Counted from the stretch's first letter, positions 23,252 to 29,748 are shown. The stretch: 41,992 bases of DNA from an uncultured Syntrophobacteraceae bacterium (GCA_937889795.1 CALBZH010000729.1:1-41992), one strand, 5' to 3'. The notes: a model not told the origin generated them from the letters alone. Program-made: numbers and translations.

Positions 23252-23491
23252 TCACCATGCCCTTCCAAGCCGTTCCAAATAAATGCTGTTGTCGAAGCGA
23301 TCGCAGATGCTCTTGGGGTTGATCCGGTATAACCGGCCACCCTTCAGGCCCATGATTTCGCAGCGTGCCGGCTGGACCTCATCATCGAGGCAGCCTTTGC
23401 TTTTGAAGTAGTTGCACTGGCTGCATGACCGGCTGGTGTAGCCAGTGCGGTAATCGAGCTCATTTTTCATCTTGAGGCGCTGTGTTCCCAT
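23252..23491 (-). CDS. Cysteine-rich small protein
   Basis: From ATG 23491 (GAGAGGAA upstream) a 79-residue product reads TGYTSRSCSQCNYFKSKGCL then PARCEIMGLKGGRLYRINPK and SICDRFDN. Five cysteines in a pattern CxxC(x7)C ... C ... C suggest an iron-sulphur or zinc site. Similar short cysteine proteins occur in other phages without known function. Its 5' end overlaps the frameshifted zinc-finger frame upstream. Confidence 0.6.
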   Translation of the reverse strand: MGTQRLKMKNELDYRTGYTSRSCSQCNYFKSKGCLDDEVQPARCEIMGLKGGRLYRINPKSICDRFDNSIYLERLGRAW

Positions 23492-23655
23492 CTCGTTCCT
23501 CTCGCGATCTCGCTGGGTGGATCTGGATGCACGGCTCTCGGCCCGAGCGATCGCATTCGAGGCAGTTCTCACCACTCGAATGGCTCGTCTTTCGCTTCCC
23601 ACCAGGCCCATCGAAGCGTGGTTGCACCGCAGTTCTTGCAGGGCGGGTTCGCCAT
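23460..23655 (-). pseudogene. Zinc-ribbon mini-gene split by a +1 frameshift
   Basis: ATG 23655 opens a 28-residue frame (CKNCGATTLRWAWWEAKDEP then FEW) stopped by TGA at 23571-23569. One base further on, the +1 frame continues as ENCLECDRSGREPCIQIHPA and ends at 23460. Joined, the two halves give a normal CxxC ... CxxC zinc ribbon. Either the gene is broken, the base is a sequence error, or translation shifts at the TGG TGA G site. The two cysteine pairs falling in adjacent frames is unlikely to be chance. Confidence 0.55.
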
Positions 23656-23658
23656 GGA

Positions 23659-24111
23659 TCACAGCCCCACCGCTTGGTACCAGCTGTCAGTCGCGCGGCT
23701 GGCGTAGGCGTAACTTTCCTGATCCTCGAGGCGCCCGTCGAATTCCCGGTTTAGCCGCTCCATCATCTCGATAAGCTCCGCTATCGCTGCGCGACGATGT
23801 CCCTTGAGGTTGACCTCCATGTCGCACAGGAGAGCCAGGGAGACTCCGCACAGCTCGGTCATGTTCCTTGGGCCGTGGAGGACCTTGTCGCCCAGGAAGT
23901 TGAGGCGGTCGCAGATCTGCTGCAGGTCGTTGGCATCCACCGGAGGCCAGAGGTCGCGCGTGGCGTGGACGTGCTCCACGATGCGCTCACAGGTGCGTCG
24001 AATCTTGCGGTTGCCCTTGTCCTCGGCGGGGCAGTCCCTCAAGACGGTCTCCGCGAGGAAACGGCTCAGAGTCAAAGCGCTGCAAAGGTTTATGAAAGAC
24101 TTTGAGCTCAT
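23659..24111 (-). CDS. Helical protein of unknown function
   Basis: This 150-residue, almost all-helical protein starts at ATG 24111, overlapping the Rha stop by four bases. Segments include INLCSALTLSRFLAETVLRD, DLQQICDRLNFLGDKVLHGP and AAIAELIEMMERLNREFDGR. No catalytic motif or membrane segment is visible. Being coupled to Rha, it may act in the same regulatory step. Family not recognised. Confidence 0.65.
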   Translation of the reverse strand: MSSKSFINLCSALTLSRFLAETVLRDCPAEDKGNRKIRRTCERIVEHVHATRDLWPPVDANDLQQICDRLNFLGDKVLHGPRNMTELCGVSLALLCDMEVNLKGHRRAAIAELIEMMERLNREFDGRLEDQESYAYASRATDSWYQAVGL

Positions 24112-24905
24112 GCGGTTGCCTCGATCAGCATCGGCTCATTCCGTGTGATTGCCAGCCGCTCGGGCTCTCCGAGATGCAAGACTCCAACGGCCGAGACGTA
24201 CTGAATCACCTTCTCCTTGACCTTCTCGAAGATCCCATCAGTGCCTTTGTAGGGTGTCCCTTTGGCGACTTCTTCCTGGATCACGCCCGCGGCCAGAAAC
24301 TCGACAACGGACAGGATGTTGAGCTGGCTGATGGTCAATTGCTCTCGATAGTCTTCTGGAAGCGCTTCCGGATCGTCGAAAAGGTGGCACTTGAGCATCT
24401 TCGAGTAGGACAGGTAGATCTTGTCCTCGGATGCCGTGCTGCCCTGAGATCGTGCGTGAGGAATCAAGATGTCGCGGATGGTATCGGTCAGTTCCTTGCG
24501 CTGCTCTTTCGTGATGGATCTCGATTCCTGCCATTCGCGCTTGCCACGTCTTTCCCGTTCTGCGGCAAGCTGCAGGATCCTCCGCTCCATCGCGTTGAAG
24601 GCGTTGATGTAGGCTTCCTTCCAGATCGCAGCCTTTTTGCCCGTGAATCCCATGGCGAGGAAGGAGAATCCGTCGCGCGTGATCAGATACATTTTTTCTT
24701 CGCGGACGGCATCCTTACCACCCTCGACATCGTATTTGCTCGGCTCAAAATTGAGCCGAGCAAATTCAGGAGAACACTCAAGCTTCTCTATCGCGCGAAG
24801 CACGTTCTTGTGCATTTTCCCGAACTTTTGAGCGACATCAAGCGACGTCGTCCACAGCTTCTGCCCCCTGGAGAGGATGACGATTTCGGAAGACTTCTTC
24901 TTCAT
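24108..24905 (-). CDS. Rha family phage regulatory protein
   Basis: Rha proteins are early regulators of temperate phages that can interfere with growth when host factors are missing. Residues 15-110 match the family: LWTTSLDVAQKFGKMHKNVL, RAIEKL, YLITRDGFSFLAMGFTGKKA, WKEAYINAFNAME. The rest (about 150 residues) is helical with a charged stretch (ERERRGKREWQESR) and a C-terminal domain ending in LAITRNEPMLIEATA. ATG 24905 has GGGAG upstream. A perfect 15-bp palindrome lies inside the gene and its core recurs upstream of the start, which suggests self-regulation. Confidence 0.88.
   Translation of the reverse strand: MKKKSSEIVILSRGQKLWTTSLDVAQKFGKMHKNVLRAIEKLECSPEFARLNFEPSKYDVEGGKDAVREEKMYLITRDGFSFLAMGFTGKKAAIWKEAYINAFNAMERRILQLAAERERRGKREWQESRSITKEQRKELTDTIRDILIPHARSQGSTASEDKIYLSYSKMLKCHLFDDPEALPEDYREQLTISQLNILSVVEFLAAGVIQEEVAKGTPYKGTDGIFEKVKEKVIQYVSAVGVLHLGEPERLAITRNEPMLIEATA
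24734..24765. repeat. Perfect 15-bp palindrome inside the rha gene
   Basis: ATTTGCTCGGCTCAA (24734-24748) and TTGAGCCGAGCAAAT (24751-24765) are exact inverted repeats with AA between. The inner 15 bases CGGCTCAAAATTGAG occur again at 24953-24967, upstream of the rha start. It encodes part of the N-terminal domain, so it must satisfy both protein and DNA constraints. An operator or a strong RNA hairpin. Confidence 0.75.
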
Positions 24906-24952
24906 GGCGGATCTCCCAAATGCTCCCTTGCGGGTTGAACCATGTCGGAGGA

Positions 24953-24967
24953 CGGCTCAAAATTGAG
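24953..24967. promoter_or_regulatory. Second copy of the rha palindrome core
   Basis: CGGCTCAAAATTGAG lies 50 bases upstream of the rha start in the 81-bp gap before the next gene. It is identical to the centre of the palindrome at 24734-24765 and contains the dyad CTCAA-AA-TTGAG. A shared binding site for one regulator is the simplest reading. Confidence 0.55.
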
Positions 24968-24986
24968 GAGTCAAAACGCTATTCCG

Positions 24987-25646
24987 TCACTGAACCACTT
25001 CAAGCTTGGGCGGCACCCGCTCCAAGCGCTCCTGCCCATCAGCGCCCACCGTGCTCCGGTACATCGGGACGCCGATCTCCTGGAGGAATTTGCCAGCCGC
25101 CTCGGCCATCGTCTCGCGCAGATCGTCGTTTTCTTCCAGGAGACGGAGCATTGAGAGGTGGGCGACTTCATAAAGCGGGGCCTGCTCCGGGAAGTCCAGG
25201 TAATCGTGGCGATGCTCGGCACCGCAGGCGTGGATCAGGGTGAAGAGCCCAAGTGGTTTTTCTCCGTCAGTAAGGACGGAACGCATGCGCGCCTGTATCC
25301 GTTCCAAGCTGATGTGGCTGATCCCGAGGACCTGGGCCTTGTCGTGGTCGGAAAGGATTTGATCGGCATCGTCGCAGAGGGAGATCAAGACCTGCCCACG
25401 AAAAGCAATCATGTCGTTGATTCTCTTTTTGACATCGGGATGGATTTCCATGGCTTCGGAAAGCGCTTCAAACTTGTGTCGGTCGAAGGGGCTGCCTCGT
25501 TCCTCAATCTTCCGCCTGGCCCTCCTGATGGACCGAAAAACCTCCGCGGATTCCGACCGCATGATCTTCAGGGCTTTTATCTCTCGCTTCAGCCACGCGA
25601 AGTCGTTAAGCAGCTCCATTCGAGTCGGCAATTCATGATCAAGCAT
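24987..25646 (-). CDS. Hypothetical early protein
   Basis: ATG 25646 (AAGGGA upstream) gives 219 residues, mostly helical and charged: MLDHELPTRMELLNDFAWLK, SAEVFRSIRRARRKIEERGS, then VLGISHISLERIQARM and APLYEVAHLSMLRLLEENDD. A coiled-coil N-terminus and a compact C-terminal part are likely. No motif identifies a function. It is transcribed away from the plus-strand gene at 25784, with a perfect inverted repeat between the two starts. Confidence 0.65.
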   Translation of the reverse strand: MLDHELPTRMELLNDFAWLKREIKALKIMRSESAEVFRSIRRARRKIEERGSPFDRHKFEALSEAMEIHPDVKKRINDMIAFRGQVLISLCDDADQILSDHDKAQVLGISHISLERIQARMRSVLTDGEKPLGLFTLIHACGAEHRHDYLDFPEQAPLYEVAHLSMLRLLEENDDLRETMAEAAGKFLQEIGVPMYRSTVGADGQERLERVPPKLEVVQ

Positions 25647-25692
25647 GGCCAGTCCCTTATCCGTTCGCAGCCTGGTCGGTTTCGGCCTGAAA

Positions 25693-25720
25693 CCTGTCCA
25701 CCCCGTAAGAGGTGGACAGG
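25693..25720. promoter_or_regulatory. Inverted repeat between divergent genes, operator-like
   Basis: CCTGTCCACC and GGTGGACAGG are perfect 10-bp arms with an 8-base spacer. They lie midway between the minus-strand start at 25646 and the plus-strand start at 25784. No T run follows on either side, so an operator is more likely than a terminator. Confidence 0.5.
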
Positions 25721-25783
25721 CCGGGCTCGATCTCATAAAGCTGTCTTTGCGGAGAACAGCCACCCATGAGAAAGGAGCCACCA

Positions 25784-26005
25784 ATGAAAGACGATCCCAT
25801 TACCCTCACCGATTTGAAAGACATCGCCAGCCAAATCATTGCGTCAAACCTCACCGTGGCCTATTTGCTCACGCCCTTGGATGGATTTCCTGATGCCCTC
25901 AAGGCACTTCCGGATATGCAACAGATGCTCGAATTCTACGGAGCTCTGTCAAAAAGCGTTCGGTCATCACTTGACCAAACGTTGGACGATGAGTCCGATC
26001 ATTGA
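25784..26005 (+). CDS. Small plus-strand protein inside the early operon
   Basis: ATG 25784 follows AAAGGAG with good spacing and encodes 73 residues: ITLTDLKDIASQIIASNLTV, then AYLLTPLDGFPDALKALPDM and an acidic C-terminus. It is helical and soluble. It faces against the surrounding minus-strand operon and its last 107 bases overlap the minus-strand gene ending at 25899. Function unknown. It could be expressed in the lysogen when the early operon is silent. Confidence 0.6.
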   Translation: MKDDPITLTDLKDIASQIIASNLTVAYLLTPLDGFPDALKALPDMQQMLEFYGALSKSVRSSLDQTLDDESDH

Positions 26006-26156
26006 CCATCAGTATGGTCACCGGGATTTCTTCAGTACCCTTGCTGAGCCGCTTGTATCCCGAGATGATGCGCTCATGAGCTTGTGCCGCTGACCTGTGC
26101 GCTTCTCTCGCCGCGAGCTCCAATACCTTCAACATTTCATCAGTGCTTTGATGCAT
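25899..26156 (-). CDS. Hypothetical helical protein
   Basis: ATG 26156 has GGAGAG six bases upstream and encodes 85 residues. The helical N-terminus is MHQSTDEMLKVLELAAREAH, followed by AQAHERIISGYKRLSKGTEE. It is the only reading of 26006-26156. Its 3' end overlaps the plus-strand gene at 25784-26005 tail to tail. Function unknown. One of the two overlapping genes could be spurious. Confidence 0.5.
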   Translation of the reverse strand: MHQSTDEMLKVLELAAREAHRSAAQAHERIISGYKRLSKGTEEIPVTILMVNDRTHRPTFGQVMTERFLTELRRIRASVAYPEVP

Positions 26157-26185
26157 GGCTGCTCTCCGTACCCTCACCCGTTTGC

Positions 26186-26569
26186 CTACAGCTTGAATTC
26201 ACGCTCCAGGATGTCCTGGATCTCATAAAGAGTGACCTTCCGACCTTCGATCCAGGCGTCCCAAGCGAGTTGGAACTTGCGGGTTTGGATGCGCCATAAC
26301 TTGCTCAGATCCTGTGGGGCGCCCGTGTTCTCGAAAAGAGAGACACCGTTACGCTCGTCTTCCACAGTCCTGGACCTGGCGTTGCGCGCATCGTTCTCCG
26401 TTGCGGTTTGCCACCATTCAATGGCGAGCAGATCCGCATCGTCGAAGACGACTCCCGTCAAGCGCTTCAGGTGCTCGCGAAACTCGGCGTTCCACAGGTC
26501 GAAGCGGGATCCCTGCGCGTTTTGCGGTTCAAACATGGACAACTGGACTGCTGCTGACGAAGATCCCAT
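26186..26569 (-). CDS. Tryptophan-rich early protein
   Basis: At 127 residues, the protein has several conserved-looking Trp segments: FDLWNAEFREHLKRLTGVVF, DLLAIEWWQTATENDARNAR and KLWRIQTRKFQLAWDAWIEG. It ends with a helix (YEIQDILEREFKL). It is the second gene of the early operon, directly after the cro-like gene. That position is used for early regulators or anti-host proteins. Function unknown. Confidence 0.65.
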   Translation of the reverse strand: MGSSSAAVQLSMFEPQNAQGSRFDLWNAEFREHLKRLTGVVFDDADLLAIEWWQTATENDARNARSRTVEDERNGVSLFENTGAPQDLSKLWRIQTRKFQLAWDAWIEGRKVTLYEIQDILEREFKL

Positions 26570-26579
26570 GGCCCGCCCC

Positions 26580-26792
26580 TTATCCGTTCACTGCCTGGTC
26601 GACGGTCGCTATATCCTGATTTCCAGGGGTGATTCGATGTTGATCCAATGTGCTCTGAATCAACTTCGCAATCGGCTTTGGAACATTGCCTTTCCTGTAG
26701 TTCAGATATGTCCTCCTAGTCACGCCGAGCGCGGCAGCAGCCGCAATGTGTGACCCGAAGATTTTCTTGAGCTCTTCAAACTGATTTTTCAT
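26580..26792 (-). CDS. Cro-like helix-turn-helix repressor
   Basis: ATG 26792 with GGAGG seven bases upstream gives 70 residues. The N-terminal helix (FEELKKIFGSHIAAAAALGV) leads into the recognition part (TRRTYLNYRKGNVPKPIAKL) of a Cro/YdaS-type helix-turn-helix. It is the first gene of the leftward early operon, divergent from the repressor gene, as cro is to cI in lambda. It would turn down the repressor promoter on lytic growth. Confidence 0.8.
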   Translation of the reverse strand: MKNQFEELKKIFGSHIAAAAALGVTRRTYLNYRKGNVPKPIAKLIQSTLDQHRITPGNQDIATVDQAVNG

Positions 26793-26816
26793 GTCACGTC
26801 CTCCAAAGTTTCCCGG

Positions 26817-26846
26817 ATTGTAGGGCAGCATTTTCCCTATCGTCAA
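26817..26846 (-). promoter_or_regulatory. Early lytic promoter (PR-like)
   Basis: On the minus strand TTGACG (26846-26841), an 18-base spacer and TACAAT (26822-26817) form a strong sigma70-type promoter. It reads into the cro-like gene and the whole early operon. Operator copy O1 fills the spacer exactly, so a bound repressor would block polymerase. Confidence 0.85.
26821..26839. promoter_or_regulatory. Operator O1
   Basis: The site reads TAGGGCAGCATTTTCCCTA: a core shared with two other sites (GGGCAGCATTTTCCC) and symmetric flanks TA...TA. It sits between the -35 and -10 of the early promoter. Confidence 0.8.
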
Positions 26847-26854
26847 GGATTTTT

Positions 26855-26883
26855 TTGTTCTCAAGGGAAATTTTTTCTAATGA
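26855..26883 (+). promoter_or_regulatory. Repressor promoter (PRM-like)
   Basis: TTGTTC (26855-26860), a 17-base spacer and TAATGA (26878-26883) read toward the repressor gene. The spacer holds a GGGAAA half-site. Transcription would begin about six bases before the ATG, so the message is nearly leaderless, as for lambda cI from PRM. Confidence 0.65.
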
Positions 26884-26895
26884 TAAGGTTGCGCC

Positions 26896-27255
26896 ATGGA
26901 AAACATCGGATACCAACTGGAACGCAAGCTCGTGGAGATGATTGACTCTGAGCGCAAGTCTCAGGGCATGGACATTTACGAACTCGGAAAGATCGCCTTC
27001 AGTGACAGAAAAGAAGGCAGGAAAGTCTTTTCACACATCATCCATGGCTACACATCCAGGGGCGTCAAAGGAAAACTGAGAGGCTTGAGCGTCGAGGATT
27101 TCTATCGATTCTGCATGGCTCTCAAGATTGATCCACTAAGGATCTTCAACGCCGCAATGATTTCCCTGCAAGGTTTTGGATCCAAAAAAGATGGGGAAAA
27201 AACCAGCAAGAGCAACCCACAGAAAGACGCTTCTCCGGGAAGCGTTGCCATCTAA
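26896..27255 (+). CDS. Prophage repressor (CI-like)
   Basis: The 119-residue product has an N-terminal helical DNA-binding region: YQLERKLVEMIDSERKSQGM, DIYELGKIAFSDRKEGRKVF, then HIIHGYTSRGVKGKLRGLSV and EDFYRFCMALKIDPLRIF, resembling short XRE-type repressors. The tail (from about residue 95) is Lys/Ser-rich and disordered. There is no S24 LexA-like cleavage domain, so induction cannot be by RecA-stimulated self-cleavage. It diverges from the cro-like gene across two promoters and operator O1, and two further operators lie downstream at the xis-int promoter. Confidence 0.7.
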   Translation: MENIGYQLERKLVEMIDSERKSQGMDIYELGKIAFSDRKEGRKVFSHIIHGYTSRGVKGKLRGLSVEDFYRFCMALKIDPLRIFNAAMISLQGFGSKKDGEKTSKSNPQKDASPGSVAI

Positions 27256-27287
27256 CCCTCATCAAGGGAACAAAGATAGTTTTTGCC

Positions 27288-27306
27288 ATGGGCAGCATTT
27301 TCCCAT
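27288..27306. promoter_or_regulatory. Operator O2
   Basis: The site reads ATGGGCAGCATTTTCCCAT: the same 15-base core with symmetric flanks AT...AT. It is followed by T7 on the plus strand, so it could also act as a weak terminator for the repressor gene. Its centre is 32 bp from that of O3, three helical turns. Confidence 0.75.
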
Positions 27307-27313
27307 TTTTTTG

Positions 27314-27342
27314 TTGAAAGCGGGCAGCATTTTCCCGATAAT
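27314..27342 (+). promoter_or_regulatory. xis-int promoter with operator O3 in its spacer
   Basis: TTGAAA (27314-27319), a 17-base spacer and GATAAT (27337-27342) form a strong promoter toward xis and int. The spacer holds CGGGCAGCATTTTCCCG (27321-27337), the third copy of the core with flanks C...G. The repressor should silence excision and integration genes together with the lytic operon. Confidence 0.8.
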
Positions 27343-27366
27343 GCTCTCCACATGGAGGGCATTGCA

Positions 27367-27762
27367 ATGGAACAAAGCGGCAAACCGTGGCGCCTGTTGA
27401 CCCCAGAGGAAGTGGCGGAGCGTCTTCAGATTTCCGTGAAATCGGTCTACCGGAACAGCAGGAATCTTGGCGGGTTCTATCCCGCCGGCATTAAAGTGCT
27501 TCGTTTCCGCGAGGAGACAATCCGTGGGCTTATGGCAAGACAAGCACAGAAAGGACTGGCGGTACAGCTTCCAGCATCAGGGCAAGACGTTCGCGGGAGG
27601 GGGTTTCAAAACCAAAGCGGCGGCCAGGGCCGGACGGGAGGAGCGTCGGAAGGCCATTTCAAACCCGCAACAAACGCCGATCCGAACAGACACGGACTTC
27701 TTGACCATATCAAACGTTTATCTGGACTGGTCAATGAAGAGGCACGCGAAAAAGACCTTTGA
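27367..27762 (+). CDS. Excisionase-type helix-turn-helix protein with long overlap into int
   Basis: ATG 27367 (GGAGGG upstream) starts a DNA-binding domain of the excisionase/MerR class: WRLLTPEEVAERLQISVKSV, YRNSRNLGGFYPAGIKVLRF, then EETIRGLMARQAQ. These about 60 residues are a complete domain. The frame then runs 75 residues further inside the integrase gene as Gln/Gly-rich text (for example VRGRGFQNQSGGQGRTGG) until 27762. It directs integrase toward excision or integration. The unusual tail suggests a lost stop codon or a former frame-shifted fusion. Confidence 0.7.
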   Translation: MEQSGKPWRLLTPEEVAERLQISVKSVYRNSRNLGGFYPAGIKVLRFREETIRGLMARQAQKGLAVQLPASGQDVRGRGFQNQSGGQGRTGGASEGHFKPATNADPNRHGLLDHIKRLSGLVNEEAREKDL

Positions 27763-28549
27763 GTACAAGCGCACTGTCTTCGCCAACTTCGTCACTCATA
27801 TGGGTGACATGGACATTCGAGAAGTCACGCCGGCCATCCTCCACTCCTACCTCGCCACCAGGCCAACCAATCACAATTACAATGTGCATCGAAAAGAGCT
27901 CTGCGCGCTCATGTCCTTCGCGATCAAGCAACTCCGGCTGCTGGAGCATTCCCCCTGCTGGACGCTGGAGAAGATGCCAGAGGAAACGAAGCGCAAGCAG
28001 ATACCGACTCAACAGGAATTCCTTAAGATCCTCGCTGCGGCCAATCCCGACGAAAAGCCCCTCCTCCTGATTCTGACCCACACCCTCGCCAGGATCGACG
28101 AAATCCTGCGCCTCACATGGCAGGACGTCAATTTTGAGAGACGGACGGTGACCCTGTGGACCCGCAAGCGCAAGGGAGGGAATCTTGAGCCGCGCACCAT
28201 CCCAATGAACAACGACCTCTATGGCGTGCTCTGGTCGCTGTGGGGAAGACGCGAGCAACAATCGTGGGTGTTCTTCAACGCCAAAGAGGGAACACGATAC
28301 AACCGCAGGCCGAAGATGATGCGATCCGTCTGCAAGCGTGCCGGAGTCGATAACTATGGATTTCATGCGATTCGTCATTTCGTTGCAACGTACCTGCACG
28401 ACGCGCTCAAGATCCCAACTGGGACAATCGGAAATATCCTTGGTCATCAGTCCAAACGAACCACGGAGATTTATCTTCATTCCGTCGACGAATCCGCACG
28501 GTTGGCAATGGATCGCCTGGAGGGGGCCTTCGATGCTTTCGGGAACTGA
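27524..28549 (+). CDS. int: Tyrosine integrase
   Basis: GTG 27524, with GAGGAGA six bases upstream, gives 341 residues. An N-terminal arm-binding domain (WRYSFQHQGKTFAGGGFKTK) and a core-binding SAM-like domain (LDWSMKRHAKKTFEYKRTVF) precede the catalytic domain. The catalytic residues are Arg in HTLARIDEILRLTWQDV, His-x-x-Arg in FHAIRHFVATYL, His in NILGHQSKRTTEIYLHSVD and the nucleophile Tyr in the same segment. It integrates the phage at the tRNA-Pro attachment site 130 bp downstream, the usual int-attP arrangement. A longer start at 27467 would lie fully inside the excisionase frame. Confidence 0.95.
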   Translation: MGLWQDKHRKDWRYSFQHQGKTFAGGGFKTKAAARAGREERRKAISNPQQTPIRTDTDFLTISNVYLDWSMKRHAKKTFEYKRTVFANFVTHMGDMDIREVTPAILHSYLATRPTNHNYNVHRKELCALMSFAIKQLRLLEHSPCWTLEKMPEETKRKQIPTQQEFLKILAAANPDEKPLLLILTHTLARIDEILRLTWQDVNFERRTVTLWTRKRKGGNLEPRTIPMNNDLYGVLWSLWGRREQQSWVFFNAKEGTRYNRRPKMMRSVCKRAGVDNYGFHAIRHFVATYLHDALKIPTGTIGNILGHQSKRTTEIYLHSVDESARLAMDRLEGAFDAFGN

Positions 28550-28554
28550 GGGAG

Positions 28555-28577
28555 CCGCAAGCAATGCTTGCGGTTTT
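28555..28577 (+). terminator. Terminator hairpin after int
   Basis: CCGCAAGC and GCTTGCGG form an eight-base stem with loop AAT, followed by TTTT. It lies five bases after the int stop. One arm belongs to the ATGCTTGCGGTT repeat that also occurs twice on the other side of attP, so it may double as an integrase arm site. Confidence 0.6.
28564..28575 (+). repeat. Integrase arm-type repeat, copy 1
   Basis: ATGCTTGCGGTT, identical to copies at 28749-28760 and 28762-28773. The three sites flank the attachment core on both sides, as arm-type sites do in lambda attP. Confidence 0.7.
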
Positions 28578-28680
28578 CCGGGAAACAGAGGCTTTTCGAG
28601 GTCAATTCCGGGGAAGCCAGACACGAAAAGGCTTGCAGAACAAGCCACTGTAAGGATTCGCGGATACTGGCGACGTTGCC

Positions 28681-28724
<44 letters not shown>

Positions 28725-28748
28725 GATATAAAACCGACCCACCTGCTC

Positions 28749-28773
28749 ATGCTTGCGGTTCATGCTTGCGGTT
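28749..28773 (+). repeat. Integrase arm-type repeats, copies 2 and 3
   Basis: Two tandem copies of ATGCTTGCGGTT (28749-28760 and 28762-28773) spaced 13 bases apart lie 25 bases beyond the attP core. With copy 1 at 28564 they bracket the core. Confidence 0.7.
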
Positions 28774-28870
28774 TTCTAAAAATCCTCGCTTGTCGATTTC
28801 CTCCTTAAGCTCATCTCCTCAAGTGTCCGAATATTATTGGGCGTATGCAATGACACCAAAAGGAGAAATC

Positions 28871-29737
28871 ATGGAAGCAGTCATTATTTTGGTTGTGGTT
28901 GGAACGAGCGTTTGGGTTCTCATGGATGCAAAGGCGCTCGGTATTGCGCCAGGTCAGAGGTCCGGTTTCTTGGACATGGGACCTATTTCCTGGTTTCTCT
29001 GTTGCCTGCTACTCTGGATTATCGCTTTCCCCGCATATCTCGTCATCAGATCACAGCAGAAGACAGCAGGATCAAACCCTGCAACTGAATCCCTGATGGA
29101 GGCTACACAGATCGGAAGATCTCAAGAGCAACATCGTGTCCCAATGGAGGAGAGGATCCCAATCAGTTGCCCAGGGTGTGGAAAGGTAAGTGGGGTACCG
29201 AGATCTAGGATCCCGGCAAGCGGAGTGAAAGCCACATGCAAACAGTGTGGGCATTCTTTCCATGTCGTTGTCCCAGCAGAGCACATTCCATCCGTGATGA
29301 AACCTCCCGTGATCGCACCCCAAACAATTCAGAGCCATGGACCATCAAAGAGTGGAATTTCTCTATTGAGGATAGGGATGGGTCTGGTTGCCGCAGTGGC
29401 TTTGATCGCGATTTATGCTCAGTTTTTGGTTTCTGGTGGAAATGCCCCTTTGAATTTTATTGGATCGAAGAACTTCACGGTGAATGTGAGAGGAGCAGAC
29501 TTGCTGCCTTACACAGGGCACATACTCATCATCAATGCGGATGGAACCAATAGATCACAGAGCGTCGACGGGAACGTTCCGAAGACGTACACGTTTTCGG
29601 ACGCGCTAAGCGTCTCATGCAGCTTCCAGAAGCATTCAGATGACAGCGCACCGCTCGCTCTTGAAATCTCAAATGGCGTGAAGCAAGAGACGGCGCGGAC
29701 CACCTCACCATTTGGCGTTGTATCCGCAGCTCTTTGA
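28871..29737 (+). CDS. Zinc-finger membrane protein, probable lysogenic conversion gene
   Basis: ATG 28871 behind AAAGGAG encodes 288 residues. Two membrane helices open the protein (AVIILVVVGTSVWVLMD and ISWFLCCLLLWIIAFPAYLV). Next is an MJ0042-type zinc ribbon (CPGC, then CKQCGHSFHVV). A third membrane helix (GMGLVAAVALIAIYAQFLV) leads to a beta-rich C-terminal domain of about 95 residues, probably outside the cytoplasmic membrane. The gene is AT-richer than the phage average, has its own orientation and lies beside attP, the classic place for genes expressed from the prophage. A role in surface change or superinfection exclusion is inference. Confidence 0.7.
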   Translation: MEAVIILVVVGTSVWVLMDAKALGIAPGQRSGFLDMGPISWFLCCLLLWIIAFPAYLVIRSQQKTAGSNPATESLMEATQIGRSQEQHRVPMEERIPISCPGCGKVSGVPRSRIPASGVKATCKQCGHSFHVVVPAEHIPSVMKPPVIAPQTIQSHGPSKSGISLLRIGMGLVAAVALIAIYAQFLVSGGNAPLNFIGSKNFTVNVRGADLLPYTGHILIINADGTNRSQSVDGNVPKTYTFSDALSVSCSFQKHSDDSAPLALEISNGVKQETARTTSPFGVVSAAL

Positions 29738-29748
29738 GTGGGTGAGCC

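Noticed and set aside
27731..28648. 305-codon minus-strand open frame over int
   Set aside because: The integrase on the plus strand has all catalytic residues. The antisense frame is Gly/Leu/Arg-rich and runs through attP.
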